Below are positions 1-7,382 of a stretch of 18,304 nucleotides of DNA, piece after piece. The stretch lies in the NCBI GenBank assembly GCA_964455285.1, contig CAYVVG010000069.1:1-18304 (forward strand). The letters run 5' to 3'. The position numbers and the translations under genes were made by a program. Source of the DNA: CAIVAT01 sp964455285 (GTDB lineage Bacteria; Bacteroidota; Bacteroidia; Bacteroidales; FEN-979). Positions within the stretch are counted from its first letter, which is position 1, and every line of letters begins with the position of its first letter. The notes beneath the pieces are model-generated. The model was not told the origin of the DNA. It did not search any database and saw only the letters and a program-made list of their open reading frames with translations.

Positions 1-1191
1 CAGATGATAATCGACCTGCAGGCTGGCGGCGGTGGGGAGCCACAGGGTGAAGCGGTCGCCGGAATAGGCTGAACGGTTGTCGCCGTAAAACTTATAGGAG
101 ACGGTGTCGAGCAACTGTCGCACAGTCCGGAAGTCCATGTGGGTCAAATGCTCCCAGTACGACGACCGGTTGTCGATCTTCATGGTCAGGGCATTATTCC
201 TGAAACGCACGGCCCCAAAGTCGATCAATGCCACCCCCACCCGGTACACATAATCCTCATACGATTGTGCACAAAGGCTGCCGAAATACTCGTCCTGGTG
301 GTAACGGGCCAGACGGGTGTAGGTCACCCCGAGATCAGCCGCAAACCCGCCGCCTTTTACCAGCGGGGAGGTTTGGATGGAGTTGTCGTCGTAACCGATC
401 GGCAGGGCCATGCCCAGTTCCGCTTCCATGTTTCGGACATCGAGCGTGGAGTCGTCGATAACGGTATAATCAAGCCGGGCCGCACTGAAGTACGTGCCAC
501 CAAACCCGAAAAGGCGTTTCACCGCAATTCCGGCAGCGACACGATCGAAACCGCGGGCATGGACCACGTGACCGTATGTAAGCCCCACCTCTCCCCAGGC
601 CATCGCCGCCGCGGTGACCCGTCCTTCGGCGTGATAAGGCACCTGTTGCTGGGGGCGGAAATTCAACCCGAGGTAGAGAAAATTAGCCACGTCGTGGGGG
701 ATCCGGGTCCCGGAGACCATCGTACGGAATGCAGTGGTCAGCGCGAAAGCGTGTTTTCCCCGGATCAGCAGGGCTCCCGGTCCGTCAACGCGGGCGCTGA
801 CGAAAAGACTTTTATCGACGGTGTTGGCGTGACGGTAAAAGATCCTCACTTCGGTTCCGTAATCCTCGCTGTGGGTCGGCCACTCGTATCCCGGACGGAA
901 GAAGTTGCTGAACCTGTAATCGTACTTCTTCAAAAAGAGATAGTTGTTCTGGAGGAATACGCCGGCTCCCATCAACCGGATATCGAGATAGGTTTTCGAA
1001 TTGTGAATGGCGGAGGGATTCAACTCCAGGCTGTTCACCCCCGAGTAGTTGCCCAGGGTGCTGCCCAGCCGGTTTTGCCCGGCAACGTTCCCGGGGAGTG
1101 AGGCAGCAACTGCCACCAGCGCGAACAGGATCCATCTCGGGGAACCCGGATGGAACCATGTATTCCGGTATGACCATTCAACTGCATTCAT
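1..1191 (-). CDS. DUF5723-like outer-membrane protein, partial (C-terminus beyond left edge)
   Basis: The minus strand is open for 397 codons from an ATG at 1191 to the window edge. The N-terminus has a basic/polar stretch, a hydrophobic core (WILFALVAVAASLPG) and an Ala-Gly-Gln cleavage-like site, then NRLGSTLGNYSGVNSLELNPS. The rest alternates polar and aromatic residues as beta-barrel proteins do and reaches LWLPTAASLQVDYHL at the edge. Bacteroidetes DUF5723 proteins have this N-terminal 'N-P-A/S' region and an LPTA-type motif, so I place it there by recall, without a database search. It is probably an outer-membrane barrel of unknown function. In-frame ATGs at 1221, 1251 and 1260 are alternative starts; 1191 leaves the shortest stretch before the hydrophobic core. 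It is divergent from tRNA-Leu. A PorV- or SprF-like identity cannot be excluded. Confidence 0.75.
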   Translation of the reverse strand, partial: MNAVEWSYRNTWFHPGSPRWILFALVAVAASLPGNVAGQNRLGSTLGNYSGVNSLELNPSAIHNSKTYLDIRLMGAGVFLQNNYLFLKKYDYRFSNFFRPGYEWPTHSEDYGTEVRIFYRHANTVDKSLFVSARVDGPGALLIRGKHAFALTTAFRTMVSGTRIPHDVANFLYLGLNFRPQQQVPYHAEGRVTAAAMAWGEVGLTYGHVVHARGFDRVAAGIAVKRLFGFGGTYFSAARLDYTVIDDSTLDVRNMEAELGMALPIGYDDNSIQTSPLVKGGGFAADLGVTYTRLARYHQDEYFGSLCAQSYEDYVYRVGVALIDFGAVRFRNNALTMKIDNRSSYWEHLTHMDFRTVRQLLDTVSYKFYGDNRSAYSGDRFTLWLPTAASLQVDYHL

Positions 1192-1337
1192 ACTGTCAGA
1201 TAACGACGCCGTATCCCGCATATTATCCCTAAAGTCGTGAAGGTGCCGCATGAAAGACATTGGCCGGTGCAACCGGGTTGCCTGGCAGGGGCGGCGCATG
1301 GCAAATAAAAAACACCTGCCGGCTAAAAAAATATGCG

Positions 1338-1345
1338 TAATTTTG
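1338..1345 (+). promoter_or_regulatory. Bacteroidetes -7 promoter element (TAATTTTG) for tRNA-Leu/tig
   Basis: TAATTTTG matches the TAnnTTTG -7 consensus of Bacteroidetes sigma-70 promoters. It lies 21 bases before the mature tRNA-Leu 5' end, suitable for a short tRNA leader. No clear TTG -33 box sits at the usual distance; CCTG at 1315-1318 is only a weak candidate. With no other obvious promoter before tig, it may drive the tRNA and the tig operon together. Confidence 0.6.
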
Positions 1346-1366
1346 CACTCCGTTTTTAAATGCCCA

Positions 1367-1448
1367 GCGGATGTGGCGTAATTGGTAGCCGCGCAAGACT
1401 TAGGATCTTGTGCCTTAGGGCGTGGGGGTTCGAGTCCCTTCATCCGCA
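1367..1448 (+). tRNA. tRNA-Leu (anticodon UAG)
   Basis: This is a class II tRNA. Seven perfect acceptor pairs join 1367-1373 to 1441-1447, with discriminator A at 1448. The anticodon stem is CAAGA/TCTTG (1394-1398/1406-1410) around loop CTTAGGA, which puts anticodon TAG at 1401-1403. A long variable arm (1411-1423) contains a GCC/GGC stem, as expected for leucine. The T arm is GGGGG-TTCGAGT-CCCTT (1424-1440). The 3' end reads A-C-C-G, so a complete CCA is not encoded and must be added enzymatically. It decodes CUN leucine codons. tig begins 32 bases downstream, suggesting a shared transcript. Confidence 0.96.
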
Positions 1449-1480
1449 CCGATACTGACGAAAACAAAACAAACAGATTC

Positions 1481-2713
1481 ATGAAGATTACCAGAGAGAG
1501 CACCGGCGACCTCACTGCCCGGATCCGGATGGAGATCGGCCCCGAAGATTACGCGGCCGCTGTTGAAAAACAGATCACCGACTATAAGCGCAAAGCCAAC
1601 CTGCCCGGGTTCCGGCCGGGCCATGTGCCCACCGGCCTGGTCCGGAAGATGTACGGCAAGGCGATCCTCGCCGACGAAGTGAACCGGCTTATTTCCGACA
1701 GCCTGACCGGCTACATCCGCGATGAAAAACTCGACATACTCGGGAACCCCATTCCCAACATGGAGATGAACCAGGCCATCGATTTCGAGAACCAGGAATC
1801 GTTCGACTTCTATTTCGACCTGGGCCTAACTCCTGCCTTCACCATCCCTGTGGATAAAGACCTCAACATCGACCATCTTGTCATCGCAGTCGACGACAGC
1901 ATGGTCGAAAAGTATATCGACGACACCCGCAAACGGTTCGGAACCCCAGTCAATGCCGGGGAAGAGAGTGAAACGCCGGAAACCTCAGACGGAAAGAAAC
2001 CCGAGCCGGTGATCCAACCCGCCGACATGACTCCCGGATTCTTCGACCTGGTCTATCCGGGCATGGACCTGCAGACGGAAGAAGAGTTCCGCGAACAGGT
2101 ACGCCGCGATGCTTCATCCAGCTTCAACGCCGAAACGGAAAAGATGCTATTCGGCGACATCATCGATGCCCTGGTGAAAAACACCGAGATCCCGCTGCCC
2201 GACGAATTTCTGAAACGTTGGCTGGCAGAGAACAACGAAGGCAAGTACACCCCCGGCGACATCGAAAAAAACTACACGGCCTTCGCTGATTCGATGAAAT
2301 GGCAGCTGATCGAAAACAGGCTGATCCGCGACAACAACATAGTGGTGAAGGACGAGGATATCCGCGACTACATCCGGCTCGTCATGCTTCGTCAGATCAA
2401 CGTCACCGACCAGGATCCCGAAATGGCGAAACGGTACGAGTCGGTAGTCGATTCTCTCATGCAGAACGAAGAGCAGGTGAAACGGATCAACGACCAGCTC
2501 TACAACGCCCGCCTGATGGATTATTTCAAAGCCCACATCGTGTACCACCGCAAGGAGGTTTCGTATGATGACTATATCCGGATCGCCTCCGAAAAACACG
2601 CCCGCGACCACGCCCACGACGCTCTGGGGCATGATCATCATCACGACCACGAACACACCGGTCATGACCATGATCACGGTGATCATGACCACGATCACGA
2701 ACCTCATCATTGA
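1481..2713 (+). CDS. tig: Trigger factor, apparently lacking the PPIase domain, with His-rich C-terminus
   Basis: Ribosome-associated chaperone for nascent chains, 410 aa. The start at 1481 gives the typical MKIT opening; the open frame reaching upstream runs into the tRNA. The N-terminal ribosome-binding domain (about 1-115) carries the signature GFRPGHVP at 43-50. The C-terminal helical chaperone arms span roughly 187-365. Between them, where trigger factors normally hold a PPIase domain of about 90-100 residues, there is only a short acidic, Pro-rich linker (about 156-185). The last 38 residues contain 17 His mixed with Asp, resembling the metal-binding tails of SlyD or HypB. clpP follows after 20 bases and then clpX, a widely conserved tig-clpP-clpX order that supports the identity. 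The family call is strong; the domain loss is read by eye. Confidence 0.95.
   Translation: MKITRESTGDLTARIRMEIGPEDYAAAVEKQITDYKRKANLPGFRPGHVPTGLVRKMYGKAILADEVNRLISDSLTGYIRDEKLDILGNPIPNMEMNQAIDFENQESFDFYFDLGLTPAFTIPVDKDLNIDHLVIAVDDSMVEKYIDDTRKRFGTPVNAGEESETPETSDGKKPEPVIQPADMTPGFFDLVYPGMDLQTEEEFREQVRRDASSSFNAETEKMLFGDIIDALVKNTEIPLPDEFLKRWLAENNEGKYTPGDIEKNYTAFADSMKWQLIENRLIRDNNIVVKDEDIRDYIRLVMLRQINVTDQDPEMAKRYESVVDSLMQNEEQVKRINDQLYNARLMDYFKAHIVYHRKEVSYDDYIRIASEKHARDHAHDALGHDHHHDHEHTGHDHDHGDHDHDHEPHH
2669..2687. repeat. 9-bp inverted repeat inside the tig His-tail coding region
   Basis: CATGATCAC, one G, then GTGATCATG form a perfect 9-bp inverted repeat with a 1-base centre. The surrounding 2640-2710 is low-complexity CAT/CAC/GAC/GAT codon repetition encoding His-Asp. 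The symmetry is probably a by-product of alternating His and Asp codons, not an operator. Confidence 0.5.
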
Positions 2714-2733
2714 TACCCATAAAAATCAGACCC

Positions 2734-3408
2734 ATGGACGAATTCACCAAATACGCCGTCGGTCACCGGGGCATCAGTCCCCTGGCCCTGGCCAAGTATA
2801 AAGCCATCACCTCCAACTACATCTCGCCCACCATCATCGAGGAGCGCCAGCTGAACATCGCCACCATGGATGTCTTCTCCCGTCTGATGATGGACCGCAT
2901 CATCTTCCTGGGGGTGCCCATCGACGACTATGTCGCCAACATCATCCAGGCGCAGCTTCTCTTCCTCGAATCGGTCGACAGCCGGAAGGATATCCAGATA
3001 TACCTGAACACCCCGGGCGGATCAGTGTACGCCGGTCTCGGCATTTACGACACCATGCAGTACATAAATCCCCACGTGGCTACCATCTGCACCGGCATGG
3101 CCGCCTCGATGGGAGCGATCCTCCTCTGCGCAGGTGAAAAGGGCAAACGAACCGCCCTGAAACACTCCCGCATATTGATCCACCAGCCGATGGGAAGCGC
3201 CGAAGGCCAGGCCTCCGATATCGACATCACCGCCCGCGAGATCCAGAAGCTGAAAAAAGAACTTTACGAAATCATCGCCCTCCATTCGGGACAGCCCTAC
3301 AAGCGGATCCTGAAGGATGCCGACCGTGATTACTGGATGACCAGCGGAGAGGCTCAGAAATACGGAATGATCGACGAGATCCTCGTTCGCTCGAAGAAAA
3401 ACGACTGA
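2734..3408 (+). CDS. clpP: ATP-dependent Clp protease proteolytic subunit
   Basis: Serine peptidase (family S14) that forms the tetradecameric barrel degrading substrates fed by ClpX; cytoplasmic, 224 aa. The catalytic triad is visible: Ser125 in GMAAS, His150 in LIHQP, and Asp199 in DRDYWM. The core motif YLNTPGGSVYAGLGIYDTM fits the family. The ATG at 2734 gives MDEFTKYA, similar to other Bacteroidetes ClpP starts as I recall them; the frame is open slightly upstream but only from a TTG. The clpX start lies 2 bases after the stop, so the two are almost certainly co-transcribed and translationally coupled. The only clpP in the window, with all active-site residues intact. Confidence 0.97.
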   Translation: MDEFTKYAVGHRGISPLALAKYKAITSNYISPTIIEERQLNIATMDVFSRLMMDRIIFLGVPIDDYVANIIQAQLLFLESVDSRKDIQIYLNTPGGSVYAGLGIYDTMQYINPHVATICTGMAASMGAILLCAGEKGKRTALKHSRILIHQPMGSAEGQASDIDITAREIQKLKKELYEIIALHSGQPYKRILKDADRDYWMTSGEAQKYGMIDEILVRSKKND

Positions 3409-3410
3409 CC

Positions 3411-4646
3411 ATGGCCCGTGCAAGCGAAAAATGTTCCTTCTGCGGCCGGCTGAAGGAGGAGACGAACCTCCTGATCGCCGGTCTGGATGGGCACATCTGC
3501 GACCTTTGCATCGAACAGGCACAGACCATCCTCCGCGAGGAACTCTCGGTGCAGAAACATCCCGAAGCCCATGAATTCAAGCTTCTCAAACCCCTCGAGA
3601 TCAAAAGACACCTCGATCAATACGTGATCGGCCAGGAAGAGGCCAAGAAAGTGATCTCGGTGGCGGTTTACAACCATTACAAGAGGATCTCCCACGCAAA
3701 GACCTCGAAGGAGGGGGACGTGGAGATCGAAAAATCGAATATCGTGATCGTGGGCGAGACCGGAACCGGCAAGACCCTTCTGGCCCGTACCGTGGCAAAA
3801 CTCCTGCATGTTCCGTTCTGCATTGCCGACGCCACAGCCCTCACCGAAGCGGGATATGTAGGCGACGACGTCGAGAGCATCCTCTCGCGGCTCCTCCAGG
3901 TGGCCGATTACAACGTGGCAGCCGCTGAACATGGAATCGTCTTCATCGACGAGATAGACAAGATCGCCCGGAAGGGCGACAACCCGTCGATTACCCGCGA
4001 CGTAAGCGGCGAAGGGGTGCAGCAGGCCCTCCTGAAGATGCTCGAAGGAGCCGTGATCAATGTGCCGCCGCAGGGCGGTCGCAAGCACCCCGAGCAGAAA
4101 ATGATCCAGGTGAACACCCAGAACATCCTGTTCATGACGGGAGGAGCATTCGACGGCATCGAAAAAAAGATCGCCGGAAGGCTCCAGACCAACAAGATCG
4201 GGTACAAGACAGACAGGAAACACGAATTCATCGATAAAGACAACCTGCTGCAGTACATCACTCCCGTCGACCTTCGTTCGTTCGGGATGATCCCCGAACT
4301 GGTCGGACGCCTGCCGGTGGTTACCTACATGCACACCCTCGACAAGGCGACGCTCCGGCGCATTCTCACCGAACCGAAAAATTCGCTGGTCAAACAGTAC
4401 ATCCGGCTCTTCGAGATGGACAATATCCGGTTGAGCTTCGACGACGCAGCGCTGGACGCCATCGTCGGAAAAGCCATCGAATTCAAACTGGGAGCGCGGG
4501 GACTCCGGTCGATCCTCGAAGAGATCATGAACGAAGCCATGTTTGAACTTCCGTCGAAAGAAAAAACGAAGTCGTTCACGGTGACCGCTCCCTTCGTCGA
4601 GGAAAAGTTCAAAAAATCGGGCATGGCCCGGCTGCGGGTCGCCTGA
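3411..4646 (+). CDS. clpX: ClpX ATPase, specificity subunit of ClpXP
   Basis: AAA+ unfoldase that recognises substrates and translocates them into ClpP; 411 aa, normal length. The N-terminal C4 zinc-binding domain has Cys8, Cys11, Cys30 and Cys33. Walker A is GETGTGKT (115-122), the pore loop GYVG is at 148-151, Walker B is FIDEID (178-183), and sensor-2 GARGLRS lies near the C-terminus. The ClpP-docking loop reads IGY where E. coli has IGF, an aromatic replacement that I believe is common in Bacteroidetes. It follows clpP by 2 bases. The next gene starts 53 bases downstream with no convincing hairpin between, so read-through into the DUF4294 gene is possible. Confidence 0.98.
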   Translation: MARASEKCSFCGRLKEETNLLIAGLDGHICDLCIEQAQTILREELSVQKHPEAHEFKLLKPLEIKRHLDQYVIGQEEAKKVISVAVYNHYKRISHAKTSKEGDVEIEKSNIVIVGETGTGKTLLARTVAKLLHVPFCIADATALTEAGYVGDDVESILSRLLQVADYNVAAAEHGIVFIDEIDKIARKGDNPSITRDVSGEGVQQALLKMLEGAVINVPPQGGRKHPEQKMIQVNTQNILFMTGGAFDGIEKKIAGRLQTNKIGYKTDRKHEFIDKDNLLQYITPVDLRSFGMIPELVGRLPVVTYMHTLDKATLRRILTEPKNSLVKQYIRLFEMDNIRLSFDDAALDAIVGKAIEFKLGARGLRSILEEIMNEAMFELPSKEKTKSFTVTAPFVEEKFKKSGMARLRVA

Positions 4647-4699
4647 TCCGATACCAAACCCGGATTCTTCACGTTATCCTCCAGGAAACCTAACCCGGG

Positions 4700-5290
4700 A
4701 TGCCGATGCGCCACCTTTTCATCCTTGTCGTCTTCCTGATCATCTTGCCGGGACGCACGTTTTCGCAGGACACAACCCTGGCGAAACTGCCAACCGCCGT
4801 GATCGGGGGCGATACGATCGCCGCCGTCGATCTCCGTGCCGTGGTCATCTTTCCTCCCTCCCCGCCCGCAGGTAAATATGCACCGGCCCGTTGGGACCGG
4901 CTGGTGTACAATGTCAAAAAGGCATATCCCTACGCAAAAAAGGCGGCCGAGCAACTCGACTTCTACCGGACAGTGCTCGACACCATCACCGGGGAGAAGG
5001 AACGCAAACAGTACATGAAGAAGGCTGAAAAGGAACTGGAAGAAAAATTTGGAGAAGAGATCAAGAGCCTTACCTTTTCCCAGGGAAAGATCCTGATCAA
5101 ACTAGTTTACCGGGAGACCGGAAATTCGACCTTCGACATCGTAAAGCAACTGAGGGGACGATTCACGGCGTTCGTCTGGCAAACGCTCGCCCGCCTGTTC
5201 GGATATGACCTGAAGACCAACTATGACCCCGGCGGGACCGACCAGGCCATCGAACAGATTGTGCTGATGATCGAAGCGGGCGCCCTGTGA
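4700..5290 (+). CDS. DUF4294 family exported protein
   Basis: 196-residue protein with a signal peptide: basic MRH, a hydrophobic core (LFILVVFLIILPG) and FSQ cleavage near residue 22. The mature part has a GGDTIAAVDLRAVVIF segment, then RLVYNVKKAYPYAKKA, a pattern I recognise from Bacteroidetes DUF4294 proteins. A charged helical stretch rich in Lys/Glu (about 95-120) follows, then a conserved-looking region around LVYRETGNSTFDIVKQLRGRF. Function is unknown; export to the periplasm or envelope is inferred from the signal peptide. A second in-frame ATG two codons later (4706) is an alternative start. It lies between clpX and a membrane glycosyltransferase on the same strand, so it may belong to the same transcript. 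Confidence 0.8.
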   Translation: MPMRHLFILVVFLIILPGRTFSQDTTLAKLPTAVIGGDTIAAVDLRAVVIFPPSPPAGKYAPARWDRLVYNVKKAYPYAKKAAEQLDFYRTVLDTITGEKERKQYMKKAEKELEEKFGEEIKSLTFSQGKILIKLVYRETGNSTFDIVKQLRGRFTAFVWQTLARLFGYDLKTNYDPGGTDQAIEQIVLMIEAGAL

Positions 5291-5342
5291 TGGATAATTT
5301 GATGAATACCCTTACCTTTACCGGCACATCAGCATTCGTTGC

Positions 5343-7313
5343 ATGAAGCTCTCCATCGTCATCGTCAACTACAATGTCAAGTATTTCCTGGAACAATGCC
5401 TTCACTCGGTTCAGGATGCCTGCCAGGGACTGACGGCCGAGACTTTCGTGGTCGACAATGCATCGGTCGACGGATCGGTAAGAATGGTGCGCGAGAAGTT
5501 TCCCGAGGTCATCCTCATTGAAAACAAGGAAAACCGTGGATTCTCGGCTGCAAACAACCAGGCGATCCGTCGGGCGTCGGGCGAGTACGTGCTGTTGCTC
5601 AACCCCGACACCATCGTGGAACATGACACCCTCATGAAGGTGGTGACATTTATGGACAGTCACCCCGATGCCGGCGGACTGGGGGTAAAGATGCTGGATG
5701 GGAAGGGGAAATTCCTCCCGGAAAGCAAACGCGGTCTCCCCTACCCTTCGGTGGCTTTTTTCAAGGTGTTCGGACTTTCGGCCCTCTTCCCGAAATCGAA
5801 ATTCTTCAGCCGGTACCACCTCGGCCACCTCGATCCGGATAAAACCCATCCAGTAGATGTGCTTTCAGGAGCCTTCATGTTGATCAGGAAAACAGTACTC
5901 GACCGCATCGGGCTGCTCGACGAGGAATTTTTCATGTACGGCGAGGATATCGACCTGAGCTACCGCATCACCCAGGCCGGGTACCGCAACTATTACTTCC
6001 CGGAGACCAGGATCATCCATTACAAGGGCGAAAGCACCAAAAAGGGAAGCCTGAACTACGTATTCCTCTTTTACAACGCCATGATCGTATTTGCGGGCAA
6101 GCATTTCTCCAAGAAGAATTTCAGGGCTTTCTCGACGATGATCAACATCGCCATCTATTTCCGGGCCGCCATTTCAATATTCACACGCTTTTTCCGGAAG
6201 ATCCTGATGCCCCTCACCGACGCCGTACTCACCTTTACCGGCATCGTGCTGATCAAAAACTACTGGGAAAGCCATTTCATATTCCCCGGCGGCGGACACT
6301 ATCCCTACGCTTTCGTGCATTATGTTCTCCCGGTATACCTGGCCGTCTGGCTCGCATGCGTGTACTTGGGCGGAGGATACGACCGTCCGGTCAGGCTCCG
6401 GCGCATCGTCCAGGGAATGGTGGCGGGCACGCTGATCATCCTGATAGGTTATTCGCTGCTCAACGAGAGCTTCCGCTTCTCGCGCGCCCTCATCATTCTC
6501 GGCGCCACCTGGGGAACATTCATCATGCTCGCGGTACGATGGTTTCTTCACCTCCTGAATATCAACGGGTTCCGCCTGAACAAGGAGAACAGCAAACGGT
6601 TCGTCATCGTCGGTGAAAAAAACGAGTCGGAAAGGGTCTCCGAACTGCTTCAGCAAACCGGCATGAACCCGGCTTTTACCGGACTGGTGAGCTATCACCA
6701 TCACCGCAGCCCGGCCAATGGATTCATCGGGGACCTGGGACAGATCCGGGAGATCATCACCATCCATCGCATCAACGAAGTGATCTTCTGTTCCAAGGAT
6801 GTTCCTGCACGCGTGATCATCGACCAGATGTCGGAACTCCAGGACATGCAGGTTGACTTCAAAATTGCCCCTCCCGAAAGTCTTTCGATCATCGGCAGCA
6901 ACTCGATCAACACCTCGGGCGACCTCTATGTGATCGACATCAACGCCATTGTGAAACGCAACAACCGCAGGGCCAAACGGATGTTCGACCTCGCTCTCTC
7001 CGCCACCCTGCTGGTCGCATATCCACTCGCCGCTTTTTTCGTCCGGAATCCCCTGGGATTGTTCCGGAACATCTTCAGCGTGATCTTCGGAGTAAAATCA
7101 TGGATCGGGTTCACCCCTGCCCATGAACCCGACGCCGGAAGGCTTCCCCGCATCCGGAAAGGGGTGCTGAACCCCCTGGATGCCTTCGGTAACCAGGTGA
7201 TCCCGGAAGGCACATCAGGCCGGCTCGACATCCTGTATGCACGCGATTACCGCATCACCAACGACCTGACCATCATCCTGAAAGGATTCAGGAACCTGGG
7301 ACGATGCGGATAA
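5343..7313 (+). CDS. GT2 glycosyltransferase fused to a WbaP/WcaJ-like membrane protein with degenerate transferase domain
   Basis: 656 aa. Residues 1-235 are a GT2 domain of the rhamnosyltransferase/WbbL type: LSIVIVNYNV start, VVDNASVDGS, the metal-binding-type NPDT (88-90) and YGEDIDLSYR (about 199-208). About four membrane segments follow (near 286-306, 322-344, 356-372, 381-405). Next is a Rossmann-like region beginning KRFVIVGE (418 on), as in the CoA_binding_3 part of WbaP/WcaJ. The end resembles polyprenyl-phosphate sugar transferases: KRMFDLALSATLLVAYPLAAF (545-565) matches the re-entrant helix, and KSWIGFTP (585-592) matches the usual SLVGPRP. The segment between, carrying the Asp-Glu active site, is missing. 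It probably builds a surface polysaccharide or glycolipid, with the C-terminal half a membrane scaffold; that role is inferred. Confidence 0.85.
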   Translation: MKLSIVIVNYNVKYFLEQCLHSVQDACQGLTAETFVVDNASVDGSVRMVREKFPEVILIENKENRGFSAANNQAIRRASGEYVLLLNPDTIVEHDTLMKVVTFMDSHPDAGGLGVKMLDGKGKFLPESKRGLPYPSVAFFKVFGLSALFPKSKFFSRYHLGHLDPDKTHPVDVLSGAFMLIRKTVLDRIGLLDEEFFMYGEDIDLSYRITQAGYRNYYFPETRIIHYKGESTKKGSLNYVFLFYNAMIVFAGKHFSKKNFRAFSTMINIAIYFRAAISIFTRFFRKILMPLTDAVLTFTGIVLIKNYWESHFIFPGGGHYPYAFVHYVLPVYLAVWLACVYLGGGYDRPVRLRRIVQGMVAGTLIILIGYSLLNESFRFSRALIILGATWGTFIMLAVRWFLHLLNINGFRLNKENSKRFVIVGEKNESERVSELLQQTGMNPAFTGLVSYHHHRSPANGFIGDLGQIREIITIHRINEVIFCSKDVPARVIIDQMSELQDMQVDFKIAPPESLSIIGSNSINTSGDLYVIDINAIVKRNNRRAKRMFDLALSATLLVAYPLAAFFVRNPLGLFRNIFSVIFGVKSWIGFTPAHEPDAGRLPRIRKGVLNPLDAFGNQVIPEGTSGRLDILYARDYRITNDLTIILKGFRNLGRCG

Positions 7314-7347
7314 GTTATTTTGAACGATTCTGAATAAGAAAAATGGT

Positions 7348-7355
7348 TACCTTTG
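7348..7355 (+). promoter_or_regulatory. Bacteroidetes -7 promoter element (TACCTTTG) for the E2 gene
   Basis: TACCTTTG fits TAnnTTTG and sits 27 bases before the E2 ATG in the 69-base gap after the glycosyltransferase gene. A TTTTG at 7318-7322 could act as the -33 box, but its spacing (25 bases) is longer than usual. AAGGAG at 7375-7380 is a good Shine-Dalgarno core, placed only 2 bases from the ATG at 7383. Confidence 0.55.
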
Positions 7356-7382
7356 CATCAGGAAATTAACGCATAAGGAGAT

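Noticed and set aside
560..575. CACGTG core as a parS candidate
   Set aside because: The flanks do not form the parS palindrome; another CACGTG near 3075 in clpP fails as well.
139..1101. 320-codon plus-strand open frame
   Set aside because: It mirrors the minus-strand outer-membrane protein, which has a signal peptide and coherent beta-barrel composition; the plus frame gives a His/Gly/Pro-rich sequence with no recognisable motif.
1283..1320. GGCAGG/CCTGCC inverted repeat between the outer-membrane gene and tRNA-Leu
   Set aside because: Six-base arms with a long loop and no terminator context; likely chance.
1382..1480. Upstream extension of the tig reading frame
   Set aside because: The extension lies within tRNA-Leu; the ATG at 1481 gives the normal Tig N-terminus.
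2147..2710. Minus-strand frame with a Met/Val-rich membrane-like N-terminus
   Set aside because: It is the complement of the His/Asp codon repeat in tig; the apparent hydrophobicity is an artefact of those codons.
4135..4215. ClpX docking loop IGY instead of IGF as an abnormality
   Set aside because: A Gly-Tyr docking loop seems usual in Bacteroidetes ClpX and keeps the aromatic contact.
3354..4334. 326-codon minus-strand frame across clpX
   Set aside because: Shadow of clpX produced by codon bias; no motif or gene-like N-terminus.
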